Source: Rhodococcus pyridinivorans (GTDB lineage Bacteria; Actinomycetota; Actinomycetes; Mycobacteriales; Mycobacteriaceae). Taken from it: DNA of 64,000 nt. The DNA lies in assembly GCF_900105195.1 (NCBI RefSeq), contig NZ_FNRX01000002.1, positions 3,596,001-3,660,000 on the forward strand, read 5' to 3'. Each line of letters begins with the position of its first letter. Within the stretch, counting starts at the first letter, position 1. Shown piece after piece: positions 56,089-64,000 of the stretch. A program made the position numbers and the translations under genes. Under the pieces are notes generated by a model. That model ran no database searches. It saw only the letters and a list, made by a program, of their open reading frames with translations, and was not told the origin of the DNA.

Positions 56089-58755
56089 ATGGATCACCTT
56101 TCCTCAGTGTCCACCCACGTCCAGCCCGATGTCCGGGTGCGTGGTGCCCGCGAACACAACCTCAAGGACGTCGATCTCACGGTTCCGCGTGACGCGATGG
56201 TTGTGTTCACGGGCGTGTCCGGATCCGGGAAGTCCTCCTTGGCTTTCGGCACGTTGTACGCGGAGTCGCAGCGGCGCTACTTGGAGTCAGTTGCCCCGTA
56301 CGCGCGGCGACTGATCGACCAGGCGGGTGTCCCCGACGTCGACTCCATCACCGGGATGCCGCCCGCAGTCGCCTTGCAGCAGCAGCGCGGAGGGCGCAGC
56401 GCGCGCTCCTCTGTAGGCAGCATCACCACGCTGTCGAGTGTGGTTCGGATGCTCTATTCGCGAGCCGGTGAATACCCAGACGGTCAGCCGATGCTCTACG
56501 CCGAGGACTTCTCCGCGAACACCGTGCAGGGCGCGTGCCCCGAGTGCCACGGCATCGGCAGAGTGTACGCGGTGACCGAGGAGCGGATGGTGCCCGATCC
56601 CTCACTCACCATCCGGGAGCACGCCATCGCATCGTGGCCGACCGCCTGGCACGGCCACCAGTTGCGGGACGTGCTCGTCGCGCTCGGCTACGACGTCGAC
56701 GTACCGTGGAAGGATCTGCCGAAGAAGGATCGGGACTGGATCCTCTATACCGACGAGACCCCCTTCGTTCCCGTCCACTCTCGACTCACACTCGCCGAGG
56801 CGCGCCGGGCAATCCGAGCAGGAATCGAACCGAGCTACTCGGGCACCTTCGTCGGCGCGCGGCGGTACGTGCTCGACACTTTCGCGAACACGAAGAGCGC
56901 GTCGATGAAGCGCCGCGTAGCCCAGTTCATGAGCGCGGCGGTCTGCCCGGTGTGCCATGGGAAGCGGCTCAAACCCGAAGCACTGACGGTGACGTTCGAA
57001 GGACTCGATATCGCGGACTTCTCAGCCTTGCCACTGCGTGAATTGGCTGAGCTCCTCGAGTCCGTCGTCGCCGAGTCTGACCGCGAGGGCGAGACCTCCG
57101 GCGCCGTGGTCGACGTCGCGACTAGACGTGAAGCCGTCGAGCAGCGCGTTGCTGCTGGCGGCTCCGCGCACTCCGCTGCGCCGGATGTCCGTCGCACACC
57201 GAATCAGTCTGTCGAGAAGCGCGCCGCGGCAGCCCGCCTGGGCGCAGAATTGCTGGACCGCCTGCGCCCCATCATCGATCTCGGACTCGGTTACCTCTCG
57301 CTAGGTCGCACTACGCCGACACTGTCCGGAGGGGAGCTACAACGACTTCGACTCGCCACGCAGCTCACGTCGGAACTGTTCGGTGTTGTCTACGTCCTCG
57401 ACGAACCGTCAGCCGGTCTCCATCCGCACGACGTCACCGCGCTGCTGGGTATCCTCGACGGGCTGAAGCAGCGCGGCAACAGCCTCTTCGTCGTGGAGCA
57501 TTCCGTCGACGTCATGCGGCACGCGGACTGGCTGGTCGACATCGGCCCCGGAGCCGGGGAACACGGCGGGCGCGTGATCTACAGCGGACCCACGGACGGG
57601 CTCGCGGAGGTCGACGAGTCGGTGACGCGCGGATACATCTTCGGGGGCAGCGGCCTTCCACCGCACCAGCCCCGTGCCGCCCACGACTGGTTGCAGCTGG
57701 AGCACGTCACCCGCAACAACCTGCGGGACGTATCCGTGGCGCTACCGCTCGGAACGCTCACGGCTGTCACTGGCGTGTCAGGGTCGGGGAAGTCCAGCCT
57801 TGTCAGTCAAGTCCTGCCTGCCCTCATCGGCGCCAGGCAAGGAGACGCCCCTCGCGTCGAGGAGGAAAGCGCTGAGGCCGACGCCCTGCTCCTCACTGAC
57901 GAGTCCGATGAACTCGGAGGGTCGGTCGAGGGCGATCTCACGACCGTCCGGCGTGTGGTGAGCATCGACCAGAAACCCATCGGCCGCACGCCCCGCTCCA
58001 ACGTCGCGACCTACACAGGACTCTTCGATCATGTGCGGCGCCGGTTCGCCGCGACGCTGGAAGCTCGGACACGCGGATACAAGCCCGGTCGGTTCTCCTT
58101 CAATGTCGCAGGCGGCCGTTGCCCGACCTGTGAGGGTGAAGGCTCCGTGATGGTCGAGCTGCTCTTCCTGCCCTCGGTCTACACCGTGTGTCCCGACTGC
58201 CATGGCACCCGCTATCAATCGAGCACCCTGGAGATCACCTGGCGAGGGCGCAACATCGCGGAAATCCTCGCGATGAGCGTCGAAGAGGCTCACGAGTTCT
58301 TCGCCGGCGAGTACGACGTGATGCGCTCCCTCACCTCGCTGGTCGATGTCGGGCTCGGTTATCTGCGCTTGGGACAGCCGGCCACAGAGCTCTCCGGTGG
58401 GGAGGCGCAGCGTGTGAAGCTGGCCACCGAACTGCAACGAGCGCAGCGCGGCGACACTCTGTACGTGCTCGATGAGCCGACCTCCGGATTGCACTGTGCC
58501 GACGCAGACCGTCTAGTTACCCACCTTCAGACTCTCGTCGATGCGGGCAACACGGTCGTGATGGTGGAACTCGACATGCGAGTGGTCGGCGCAGCCGACT
58601 ACGTCATCGATCTCGGGCCGGGAGCCGGTGACAACGGCGGCACAGTGGTCGCGTCCGGAACGCCAGCAGAGGTCGCCGCGTCGAGAAACAGCGCTTCAGC
58701 ACCGTATCTCGCCGCCGCCCTCGCCGAGGCCGCGACGCTGACGTCAGGGGCATAA
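56089..58755 (+). CDS. UvrA2-type excinuclease ATPase
   Basis: An 888-residue protein with two UvrA-type ABC modules. First Walker A GVSGSGKSS near residue 43, signature LSGGELQRLRLA and DEPSAGLHP; second Walker A GVSGSGKSS, signature LSGGEAQRVKLA and DEPTSGLH. Two zinc modules are visible as CPECHG...CPVCHG and CPTCEGEG...CPDCHGTR. It is shorter than UvrA1 and lacks parts of the UvrB-binding region, as in UvrA2/DrrC-like proteins tied to DNA damage or drug tolerance. The ATG at 56089 fits the conserved start better than 56047. It is the largest intact cargo gene of the element. Confidence 0.88.
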   Translation: MDHLSSVSTHVQPDVRVRGAREHNLKDVDLTVPRDAMVVFTGVSGSGKSSLAFGTLYAESQRRYLESVAPYARRLIDQAGVPDVDSITGMPPAVALQQQRGGRSARSSVGSITTLSSVVRMLYSRAGEYPDGQPMLYAEDFSANTVQGACPECHGIGRVYAVTEERMVPDPSLTIREHAIASWPTAWHGHQLRDVLVALGYDVDVPWKDLPKKDRDWILYTDETPFVPVHSRLTLAEARRAIRAGIEPSYSGTFVGARRYVLDTFANTKSASMKRRVAQFMSAAVCPVCHGKRLKPEALTVTFEGLDIADFSALPLRELAELLESVVAESDREGETSGAVVDVATRREAVEQRVAAGGSAHSAAPDVRRTPNQSVEKRAAAARLGAELLDRLRPIIDLGLGYLSLGRTTPTLSGGELQRLRLATQLTSELFGVVYVLDEPSAGLHPHDVTALLGILDGLKQRGNSLFVVEHSVDVMRHADWLVDIGPGAGEHGGRVIYSGPTDGLAEVDESVTRGYIFGGSGLPPHQPRAAHDWLQLEHVTRNNLRDVSVALPLGTLTAVTGVSGSGKSSLVSQVLPALIGARQGDAPRVEEESAEADALLLTDESDELGGSVEGDLTTVRRVVSIDQKPIGRTPRSNVATYTGLFDHVRRRFAATLEARTRGYKPGRFSFNVAGGRCPTCEGEGSVMVELLFLPSVYTVCPDCHGTRYQSSTLEITWRGRNIAEILAMSVEEAHEFFAGEYDVMRSLTSLVDVGLGYLRLGQPATELSGGEAQRVKLATELQRAQRGDTLYVLDEPTSGLHCADADRLVTHLQTLVDAGNTVVMVELDMRVVGAADYVIDLGPGAGDNGGTVVASGTPAEVAASRNSASAPYLAAALAEAATLTSGA

Positions 58756-59322
58756 CCTTCTCCCTCGAGCATGATGCTCAGCAGGCGCAAGCTGTCGACG
58801 AACTCCCGAGGCGCCTCGACGGTGGGGACATGCGCGGCAGATGGCGCGACGACGACTTCGGTGCCGAGCCGACTGGCCATCTCTACCTGCACGTCGAACG
58901 GCCACGCTTAGTCGTCGGCAGCGCGCCCAACCCAGAAGGGCACTCCGATCGACGCCACCTCGCCGACCCGGTCGGGGGCCTATCGTCCCGCACCGCGTCC
59001 GTTGAGTTCGGACAGCTGCATCGGCAGACGGGCCATAATCGCTATCGCCTGGGATCAGTGCTCGAACCCCCGATTGCTGCACCTGGTCGATACGTGCGGC
59101 GAGCTCCTTCGCGTCTGGCACGCTGAGGTGGTCGCGCCAGACCTGCGCGTCCACGGGGCTCAGCCCCACCACCGCCCCGTCACGCTCAGCGAGCCAAAGC
59201 GTCTCGACTGCTCCCAGCCTGGACAGGATGCGACCTGTCACCGGGTCATTGGGCTCGACCAGCATGGACAGCACCATCCTCGCGGTGCGCTCGTCGCTCG
59301 CGACATCACTCAAGCTGGCCAT
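58756..59322 (-). pseudogene. Chimeric remnant: DprA N-terminus joined to an alpha/beta-hydrolase fragment
   Basis: From ATG 59322 the frame reads like the N-terminal part of DprA (RMVLSMLVEPNDPVTGRILS, then LIPGDSDY), the DNA-processing protein. After about 59045 that similarity ends. A different frame then shows the C-terminal part of an alpha/beta hydrolase (VGEVASIGVPFWVGRAADD, HVPTVEAPREFVDSLR) with at least two in-frame stops. Neither fragment can be functional. This 570-base stretch marks a rearranged zone near the right arm. Confidence 0.65.
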
Positions 59323-59386
59323 CGTTGGTTCCTCTCGGCGTTTCACTTACCGACGAGGTACACGGTCGGCCCCGGTTGGGCCGCAG

Positions 59387-59791
59387 CTAGGAGAGGACTG
59401 CGCGGATAAAGATGCCAACTCCCATCAGCAAGAGCGCGCCGTAGAAGGGCAGAATCGACCACGAAGACCAAACGCTCCAGGTCGGTACCCATCGGCCAAC
59501 AACAGTGTTGACTCGCTCACGCCATCCGGCCGACGCCGGTATCGGATCGTCAGCTTCGGATGGGTCGAGTGAGAACTGCGGGACGGCCCGCGTGCCCCGT
59601 GCAACTGTGTCGTACAGGCGCCGATAGGCGCGTTCTTGTCGCAAGTAGTTGGCGTCGAGGAACATGAAGAGCACGACCGCGGCGAGTCCGAGCAGAGCTA
59701 CCGCCCGGGAGTGCTGGATCAGCGCGAACCCATAGGTGGCCGTCGCAACTGGCAGCAGCCACCCCTTCGCGCTTGATGACGCAGCGGACAT
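59387..59791 (-). CDS. Small membrane protein, unnamed family
   Basis: A 134-residue protein with two adjacent hydrophobic segments near the N-terminus (LLPVATATYGFALIQ and ALLGLAAVVLFMFLDA), then the motif YLRQERAYRRLYD and a third hydrophobic segment at the C-terminus (ILPFYGALLLMGVGIF). The frame extends upstream without a start codon into DRRKHLDFIQAVVTRM, which looks like the true family N-terminus, so the gene may be 5'-truncated or start abnormally. I recall the family only as uncharacterised. It overlaps the HIT frame. Confidence 0.5.
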   Translation of the reverse strand: MSAASSSAKGWLLPVATATYGFALIQHSRAVALLGLAAVVLFMFLDANYLRQERAYRRLYDTVARGTRAVPQFSLDPSEADDPIPASAGWRERVNTVVGRWVPTWSVWSSWSILPFYGALLLMGVGIFIRAVLS

Positions 59792-60171
59792 GCGAGTGAC
59801 GACTGCCTGGATGAAGTCGAGGTGCTTCCGCCGATCTTCTTCAGAGGGTGCGCTCGACGTGCTCTACTGTTGCTCGCCTTCCGACACTCGACTCTCAGCG
59901 CTTCCCACGCGTCGTCCTTCTCCTTCTCGCTGTAGTTGCTTTCGGGCGGCCAGATGTGTCCGATGGGGTCGCCTTCCCAGCGAGGCACAAGATAAATGTG
60001 CAGGTGGAAGACGGTCTGGCTCGCCGCACTGCCGTTGGACTGGATGACATTGAGCCCGTCCGGATTGACTGCACGTTTGACCGCTGCGGCGAGCCGGGTT
60101 GTTGCGTCAGCGAGCTGTTCCGCAGTGCTTCGGTCAAGCGTCCAGATGTCGGGAACGTGGATGCGAGGCAC
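59719..60171 (-). pseudogene. HIT-domain gene lacking its N-terminus
   Basis: The frame starts in the middle of a HIT domain: VPRIHVPDI is normally residues 40-50, and FHLHIYLVPRW carries the H-x-H-x-H nucleotide-binding motif (variant HLHIYLV). About 40 N-terminal residues, including the usual zinc-binding CxxC, are missing because the frame meets the proposed right element boundary at 60171. The C-terminal 60 codons overlap another gene and look non-coding, suggesting a frameshift as well. Confidence 0.65.
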
Positions 60172-60180
60172 CCCGAAGAG

Positions 60181-60215
60181 AACCCCCGATCGGATTTCCG
60201 ATCGGGGGTTTTCTC
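60181..60215 (+). terminator. Strong intrinsic terminator, probably once behind tRNA-His
   Basis: A perfect 13-pair stem AACCCCCGATCGG / CCGATCGGGGGTT with loop ATTT and a following TTCTCGTT tract on the plus strand. No plus-strand gene now ends just before it within the element. It begins seven bases after the proposed right core CACCCC, where it would terminate tRNA-His in the uninserted chromosome. Confidence 0.85.
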
Positions 60216-60264
60216 GTTCCCGGAAGAATCCTCACGCACAGCGGTTCCTCACGCGCAGGCCGGT

Positions 60265-61410
60265 CTATTCGAACGAGCGCGTCACGAAGGCGTCGACGTC
60301 GGCCCGGGAGCGCTCCACCGTCGTGTAGTGCCCGGCCATATAGACGCGGTAGTCGACGTCCGCCCCTGCGACCTTCATATCGGCGGCGAGCGCCGCGGAC
60401 AGCGGCAACGGGACCATCACGTCGTGGATGCCGTGCGCGAGGAAGACCGGCCGGTCGTAGCCGTCCACCGGGGCGGCGAGATAATCGGCCAGCAGCGACG
60501 GCATCGGACCCTCGGCCAGCGGGCGCGCGAGCAGATCCCCGACCGGGATGTCGCGCACCGACTCCTCGAGATCGTCGTAGCAGAGCTCTTCGGCGCGATC
60601 GACGACCTCATGGCCGATCGGGGTCAGGTAGCCCTCGACGTCGGCCTCGGGGTAGGCGTCGCGCAGCCCAGCGAAGATGTACCCGCTGAAGCTGACGAGG
60701 CCCCACAGTCCAGGATCGGGGAAGCCCGGGACGCCGATCGTGAAGGCCCGTTCGAGGTTCGCCGGAGCACCCGTCGCGACCGTTCCGCGGAAGTCGAGTT
60801 CGGGAGCGCGGGAGGTCGCGATCGCAGCGGTGTGCAGCGCCGCGTGTCCTCCCTGCGACTGCCCCATCACGATCCAGCGCTCCGACAGCGGCGCCCCACC
60901 GTCGCGGGCGGCCCGGACGATGTCGACGATGCTGTTCGCGGCGCTGGGGCCGTCGAGATAACGGTGGAGACCCTCGGAGCCCAGACCCGGGAAGTCGGCC
61001 GAGACGACCGCGTACCCGGAATCGAGCCAGTGCTGCAGATAGGTCCGCTCGAGATCGGAACGCGGCGTGCGGGTCGTGAGCGCGCAGTCGTCGCCCACAC
61101 CGGTCGTGCCGTGTGCCCACGCGATGACGGGCCAGCCACCCTCGGGGGCATCCCCCCCGGGCAGGAACAACGCGCCCGTGGCGACGGTCGGCTCCCCCGA
61201 CCGCCACTCGGTGGCGTACTCGAGCTTGATGGCCGTCGCGGCACCGGGCACCGACAGTTCGTCGGGCAGCGGCAGCTGCGAGACCACCGAACCCGGTGCC
61301 GGAGCGGACGACGACGCGACCGGCGAGGCCGCCGCCCCTGCCGGTGACAGCGCCGCGAGCAGCACGGCACCGCAGAAGGCAGCGCTCCACCATCTCCCCC
61401 GAACGGCCAT
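60265..61410 (-). CDS. Secreted lipase, LIP family alpha/beta hydrolase
   Basis: A 381-residue exported hydrolase with the same architecture as the protein at 8187-9317: a signal peptide (AFCGAVLLAALSPAGAAA), AWAHGTTG, the nucleophile motif GQSQGG, and a late AGHY with a candidate catalytic His. Blocks such as GLHRYLDG and APELDFRGT are shared almost word for word with the first lipase, so they are paralogues. The ATG at 61410 is preceded by AAGGGGGA. It lies 17 bases downstream of the L,D-transpeptidase gene on the same strand. Confidence 0.87.
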   Translation of the reverse strand: MAVRGRWWSAAFCGAVLLAALSPAGAAASPVASSSAPAPGSVVSQLPLPDELSVPGAATAIKLEYATEWRSGEPTVATGALFLPGGDAPEGGWPVIAWAHGTTGVGDDCALTTRTPRSDLERTYLQHWLDSGYAVVSADFPGLGSEGLHRYLDGPSAANSIVDIVRAARDGGAPLSERWIVMGQSQGGHAALHTAAIATSRAPELDFRGTVATGAPANLERAFTIGVPGFPDPGLWGLVSFSGYIFAGLRDAYPEADVEGYLTPIGHEVVDRAEELCYDDLEESVRDIPVGDLLARPLAEGPMPSLLADYLAAPVDGYDRPVFLAHGIHDVMVPLPLSAALAADMKVAGADVDYRVYMAGHYTTVERSRADVDAFVTRSFE

Positions 61411-61427
61411 CGATCCCCCTTCACCCG

Positions 61428-62648
61428 TCACGCCGCAGCGTTGCCGGCTTTCCATGTCGACCACGGGATGTTCCAGTCACCGAGTCCGTCCGTTCCGGGG
61501 AGAGTGCCGCCCACGGTGTTGCGGACCACGACGATGTCGCCGCGCTTGGTGTTGTCGAAGATCCACTTGGCGTTGGCGGGGCTGAGGTTCAGGCAGCCGT
61601 GACTGACGTTGCGCACACCCTGGTCGCCGAGCGACCACGGGGCGGAGTGGAAGAAGATGCCGCTGTAGGACATCCGCGTCGCCCACTCGACCGGCGTGCG
61701 GTAACCCTGCGCCGAGTCGGAGGGGACGCCGTAGGTGGACGAGTCCATGATCATGGACTCGAACCGGTCGCCGATGATGTAGACGCCGTTGGGCGTGGGC
61801 GTGGAGTCCTTGCCGAAGGAGGTCGGCATCGCGATGACGTCGACGCCGTTGCGCGTGACAGTGACCTGCTTGGTCGCGTCGTCCGCCGTGATGACCACCG
61901 CATCGCCGATGGTGAAGGACGAGTGGACGTCGGACTGACCGAAGAGGCCGTCGCCGAGATCCTTGCCGTAGACGTTCACATCTACGGTGATGGCGGTGCC
62001 GGGCACCCAGTAGTTCTCCGGCCGCCACCGCACCTCGCGGTTGTTGACCCAGTAGAAGGCGCCCTCGACGGGCGGGTTCGTGGTGACGGTGATGGCCGCC
62101 TCGGCCGCGAGCCGATCCGGGATGTTCTCGTCGAACTGCACGGCGATCGGCTGGCCGATACCCACGATCGAACCCTCACCGGGCAACACGTAGGGCTGGG
62201 TGAGATTGGCCGGCGACGAAGTGGTGAAGGCCGCCGTCGACGTGGTCGCGCCGCCGAGTCCGTACGCGACGGCCTCGAGCGTGTAGGAGCGGTTGTAGCC
62301 GAGCGGTGCGGTGTTCACCCAGGTGAGTCCGTCGTCGGCGAGTTCGCCCTGCACCGGCTCCCCTGCAGGGTTGAGCAGGGTCACCGAGTCGAGCTTGCCG
62401 TTGACCACCGAGACCGTCACCGGGTCGATCGGCGAGAAGCCGACCGATCCGTCGGCGACACTCGACGACACCGTCGGCTTGATCAGCGCCGCCACGGGAT
62501 TGGAATCGATGGGCACTTCTTCGGCGCCCGTTCCCGAACCGCCGGCACATCCCGTGACGAACGCAACAACGCCGACGACGACCACTCCGAGGATTCCCCG
62601 TACCCGACGACCCCGGGGGTTCCCCGCACTCGACTCCGTCACTTCCAT
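61428..62648 (-). CDS. L,D-transpeptidase lipoprotein with Ig-like domains
   Basis: A 406-residue cell-wall enzyme. The N-terminus has a signal peptide with a lipobox VTGC, indicating lipid anchoring. Two Ig-like domains precede the YkuD catalytic domain, which contains SHGCLNLSPANA with the nucleophilic cysteine and NTKRGDIVVV. It forms 3-3 (L,D) peptidoglycan crosslinks, as LdtB/LdtMt2-type enzymes do in mycobacteria and relatives. Start ATG 62648 is chosen; an upstream start at 62675 is possible. The 257 bases to tRNA-Lys hold its promoter and no other gene. Confidence 0.92.
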   Translation of the reverse strand: MEVTESSAGNPRGRRVRGILGVVVVGVVAFVTGCAGGSGTGAEEVPIDSNPVAALIKPTVSSSVADGSVGFSPIDPVTVSVVNGKLDSVTLLNPAGEPVQGELADDGLTWVNTAPLGYNRSYTLEAVAYGLGGATTSTAAFTTSSPANLTQPYVLPGEGSIVGIGQPIAVQFDENIPDRLAAEAAITVTTNPPVEGAFYWVNNREVRWRPENYWVPGTAITVDVNVYGKDLGDGLFGQSDVHSSFTIGDAVVITADDATKQVTVTRNGVDVIAMPTSFGKDSTPTPNGVYIIGDRFESMIMDSSTYGVPSDSAQGYRTPVEWATRMSYSGIFFHSAPWSLGDQGVRNVSHGCLNLSPANAKWIFDNTKRGDIVVVRNTVGGTLPGTDGLGDWNIPWSTWKAGNAAA

Positions 62649-62905
62649 ACTCCGATCCCGCCTCCCCCAAGGCACCGAAAACGCACGTCACAACACCGAA
62701 CACGATGATGCCAGCTTCTCTTGCGGCCGACCCGACGCGACTCCCCCGTACGTCGGTAACGTTCGAATGACAATCGCTCCGACCGTCCGATCCGTTACTT
62801 CCACAACCTTACAGAAACATTCTGACCAGCCGATTTGGCGCGTCGCGCGACGGTGTGTAATGTTCTTCTCGTTGCTGGGACGGCATCCCGGGAATACATC
62901 GTCAA

Positions 62906-62978
<73 letters not shown>

Positions 62979-62983
62979 CAACA

Positions 62984-63018
62984 CGAAGGCCGGACACCCA
63001 GTGTCCGGCCTTCGTTCT
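62984..63018 (+). terminator. Terminator of tRNA-Lys copy 1
   Basis: Stem CGAAGGCCGGACAC with its complement around loop CCA, then TTCT. It begins five bases after the tRNA. Confidence 0.85.
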
Positions 63019-63073
63019 GGCGGTGACACCGTCCTCCGCGTCGCCCGGCGACGACCGGGAGACACATCGCCAC

Positions 63074-63146
<73 letters not shown>

Positions 63147-63151
63147 CAACA

Positions 63152-63191
63152 CGAAGGCCGGACACCGGAAACGGTGTCCGGCCTTCGTCGT
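63152..63191 (+). terminator. Terminator of tRNA-Lys copy 2
   Basis: Stem CGAAGGCCGGACACCG with its complement, loop GAAA, then TCGTTCG. Slightly longer stem than the first copy. Confidence 0.85.
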
Positions 63192-63215
63192 TCGCGGCGG
63201 TTCGGCCCCGGAACG

Positions 63216-63250
63216 AGGAACACCCACGCCGGGTCGGCGTGGGTGTTCCT
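63216..63250 (-). terminator. Terminator of the DUF3618 gene
   Basis: A perfect 15-pair stem AGGAACACCCACGCC with its complement and a five-base loop, placed 16 bases after the minus-strand stop at 63266 and followed on that strand by CGTTCC. Confidence 0.75.
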
Positions 63251-63265
63251 GTGTGCAGCCGGGGA

Positions 63266-63490
63266 TCAGCGCAGGATTCTGCGCAGTACCAGCAATCCGA
63301 CGACCGTGCCGGCCGCGATCGCCGCGTACTTCTTCACCTGCGGCTGGTTCACCTTCGCGAGGATGGTCTGCTTCGTGCTTGCCACCAGATTCTTCGGGTT
63401 GGCGCGGACGCTCAGTTCGTCGAGTGTGCTCGCGAGCTGATTGCGGGCCTTCTCGATCTCCCGCTCGATGTCCTCGGTGTCCCTAGCCAC
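63266..63490 (-). CDS. DUF3618 membrane protein
   Basis: A 74-residue protein with an N-terminal helix DTEDIEREIEKARNQLASTLDEL, typical of DUF3618, and a C-terminal hydrophobic segment (YAAIAAGTVVGLLVL) that would anchor it. The GTG start at 63490 is preceded by GGAGG. The in-frame ATG at 63559 adds unrelated residues and is rejected. The family is common in actinobacteria and unassigned in function. It is divergent from the Bcp gene. Confidence 0.82.
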   Translation of the reverse strand: MARDTEDIEREIEKARNQLASTLDELSVRANPKNLVASTKQTILAKVNQPQVKKYAAIAAGTVVGLLVLRRILR

Positions 63491-63579
63491 GTGTCCTCCA
63501 GAAGGTCGCTGCAGTGTGCTGCGACCACGGTAATGGACGCGCGCCGGGAATGGCTGCACGGTCCACTACTGTCGCCTCC

Positions 63580-64000
63580 ATGACCGAGAACAGCAGACTC
63601 GCCCCCGGTGATCCCGCACCCGATTTCACCCTTCCCGATGCCGACGGCAACGAGGTGTCGCTGTCGGATTATCGCGGACGCAAGGTCATCGTGTACTTCT
63701 ACCCCGCCGCGAGCACCCCGGGATGCACGAAGCAGGCGTGCGACTTCCGCGACAGTCTCGCCGAGCTGAACGAGGCGGGCCTCGAGGTGATCGGCATCTC
63801 GCCCGACAAGCCTGCCAAGCTCGCGAAGTTCCGCGACGCCGAACAGCTGACCTTCCCGCTGCTGTCGGATCCCGAGAAGATCACCCTCCAGGCATGGGGT
63901 GCCTTCGGCGAGAAGAAGATGTACGGCAAGACCGTCACCGGCGTCATCCGCTCGACCTTCCTCGTCGACGAGGACGGGAAGATCGAGGTCGCGCAGTACA
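63580..64000 (+). CDS. bcp: Bcp-type thioredoxin-dependent peroxiredoxin, 3' end outside window
   Basis: The first 140 residues of a peroxiredoxin of the AhpC-TSA/Bcp branch. DPAPDFTLPDADG opens the fold, and STPGCTKQACDFRD carries the peroxidatic Cys49 and resolving Cys54. It reduces hydrogen and organic peroxides using thioredoxin. The frame runs off the right edge, with perhaps 15-20 residues missing. The gene has ATG 63580 but no strong upstream purine run. Confidence 0.93.
   Translation, partial: MTENSRLAPGDPAPDFTLPDADGNEVSLSDYRGRKVIVYFYPAASTPGCTKQACDFRDSLAELNEAGLEVIGISPDKPAKLAKFRDAEQLTFPLLSDPEKITLQAWGAFGEKKMYGKTVTGVIRSTFLVDEDGKIEVAQY

Larger units (their letters stand above)
45653..60174. 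mobile_element. Decayed integrative (conjugative) element inserted at tRNA-His
   Basis: The left edge is the 3' end of tRNA-His with core CACCCC at 45653-45658; the same hexamer recurs at 60169-60174, with CACCCCAAA on the left and CACCCCGAA on the right. Between them lie a serine recombinase, DUF4913 protein, SSB, TraG remnant, VirB4-type remnant, two IS elements and cargo. Right of 60174 begins a strong terminator that would sit about 7 bases after the core behind tRNA-His if the segment were removed. The boundaries are inferred from this logic, not from a comparison with an empty site. Confidence 0.6.

Noticed and set aside
45660..60170. Interpretation of the element as a prophage
   Set aside because: There are no capsid, terminase, portal or lysis genes; the identifiable genes are conjugation-type (TraG, VirB4 tail, SSB, DUF4913).

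Overview
The window is high-GC, densely packed DNA from a mycolic-acid actinobacterium, most likely Rhodococcus or a close relative. This rests on recognisable families and gene pairs: a ~1,600-residue NAD-glutamate dehydrogenase, a DesA3-type desaturase beside its ferredoxin-type reductase, an Ig-like L,D-transpeptidase, EttA and oligoribonuclease. No 16S gene is present, so the genus is an inference.

Layout. 1-9.3 kb (minus strand): an unrecognised partial gene, two hotdog thioesterases, NAD-glutamate dehydrogenase, EttA and a secreted lipase. 9.4-18.3 kb (minus): a CopD-CtaG fusion, then a complete form I aerobic CO dehydrogenase cluster (coxM-coxS-coxL) with maturation genes (XdhC/CoxI-type protein with a YHS tail, MoxR ATPase, VWA protein). 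18.5-21 kb (plus): DedA protein, tRNA-Arg and NADP-glutamate dehydrogenase. 21-32 kb: a self-contained selenocysteine/formate module. On the minus strand tRNA-Sec, selA and selB form a run; on the plus strand selD is followed by a formate dehydrogenase whose large-subunit gene has an in-frame UGA at codon 190 and a bacterial SECIS hairpin, then the iron-sulfur subunit, an NrfD-type membrane anchor and an OFA-family (oxalate/formate) transporter. 32-38 kb: a LuxR-family remnant, an acyl desaturase with its reductase, a divergent FabR/DesT-like TetR regulator with a candidate operator, a hydrolase, and a broken TetR gene facing a thioesterase. 38-45.5 kb: SGNH hydrolase, Atg22-like transporter, SDR, HerA-like ATPase, a probable trimethylamine monooxygenase and oligoribonuclease.

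45.6-60.2 kb is a decayed integrative element next to tRNA-His. A serine recombinase abuts the tRNA. Behind it lie a DUF4913 protein, SSB, a frameshifted TraG-type coupling protein and the tail of a VirB4-type ATPase cut off next to an ISL3 transposase fragment. Cargo and debris follow: an NhaA-DsbA fusion, a broken MFS gene, an IS3-family copy with both inverted repeats, a DUF488 gene cut by that IS, a UvrA2-type ATPase, DprA and hydrolase fragments, a small membrane protein and a headless HIT gene. The right boundary is proposed at about 60.17 kb, immediately before a strong terminator that would sit directly behind tRNA-His if the element were removed.

60.2-64 kb returns to chromosomal genes: a second secreted lipase, an L,D-transpeptidase, two near-identical tRNA-Lys units each with its own terminator, a DUF3618 protein and the start of a Bcp-type peroxiredoxin.

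Functionally the core is a store of trace-fuel and C1/N1 metabolism (CO oxidation, selenium-dependent formate oxidation, trimethylamine N-oxidation, two glutamate dehydrogenases) with membrane-lipid adjustment genes. All assignments come from reading sequence and recalling family motifs; no database search was run.
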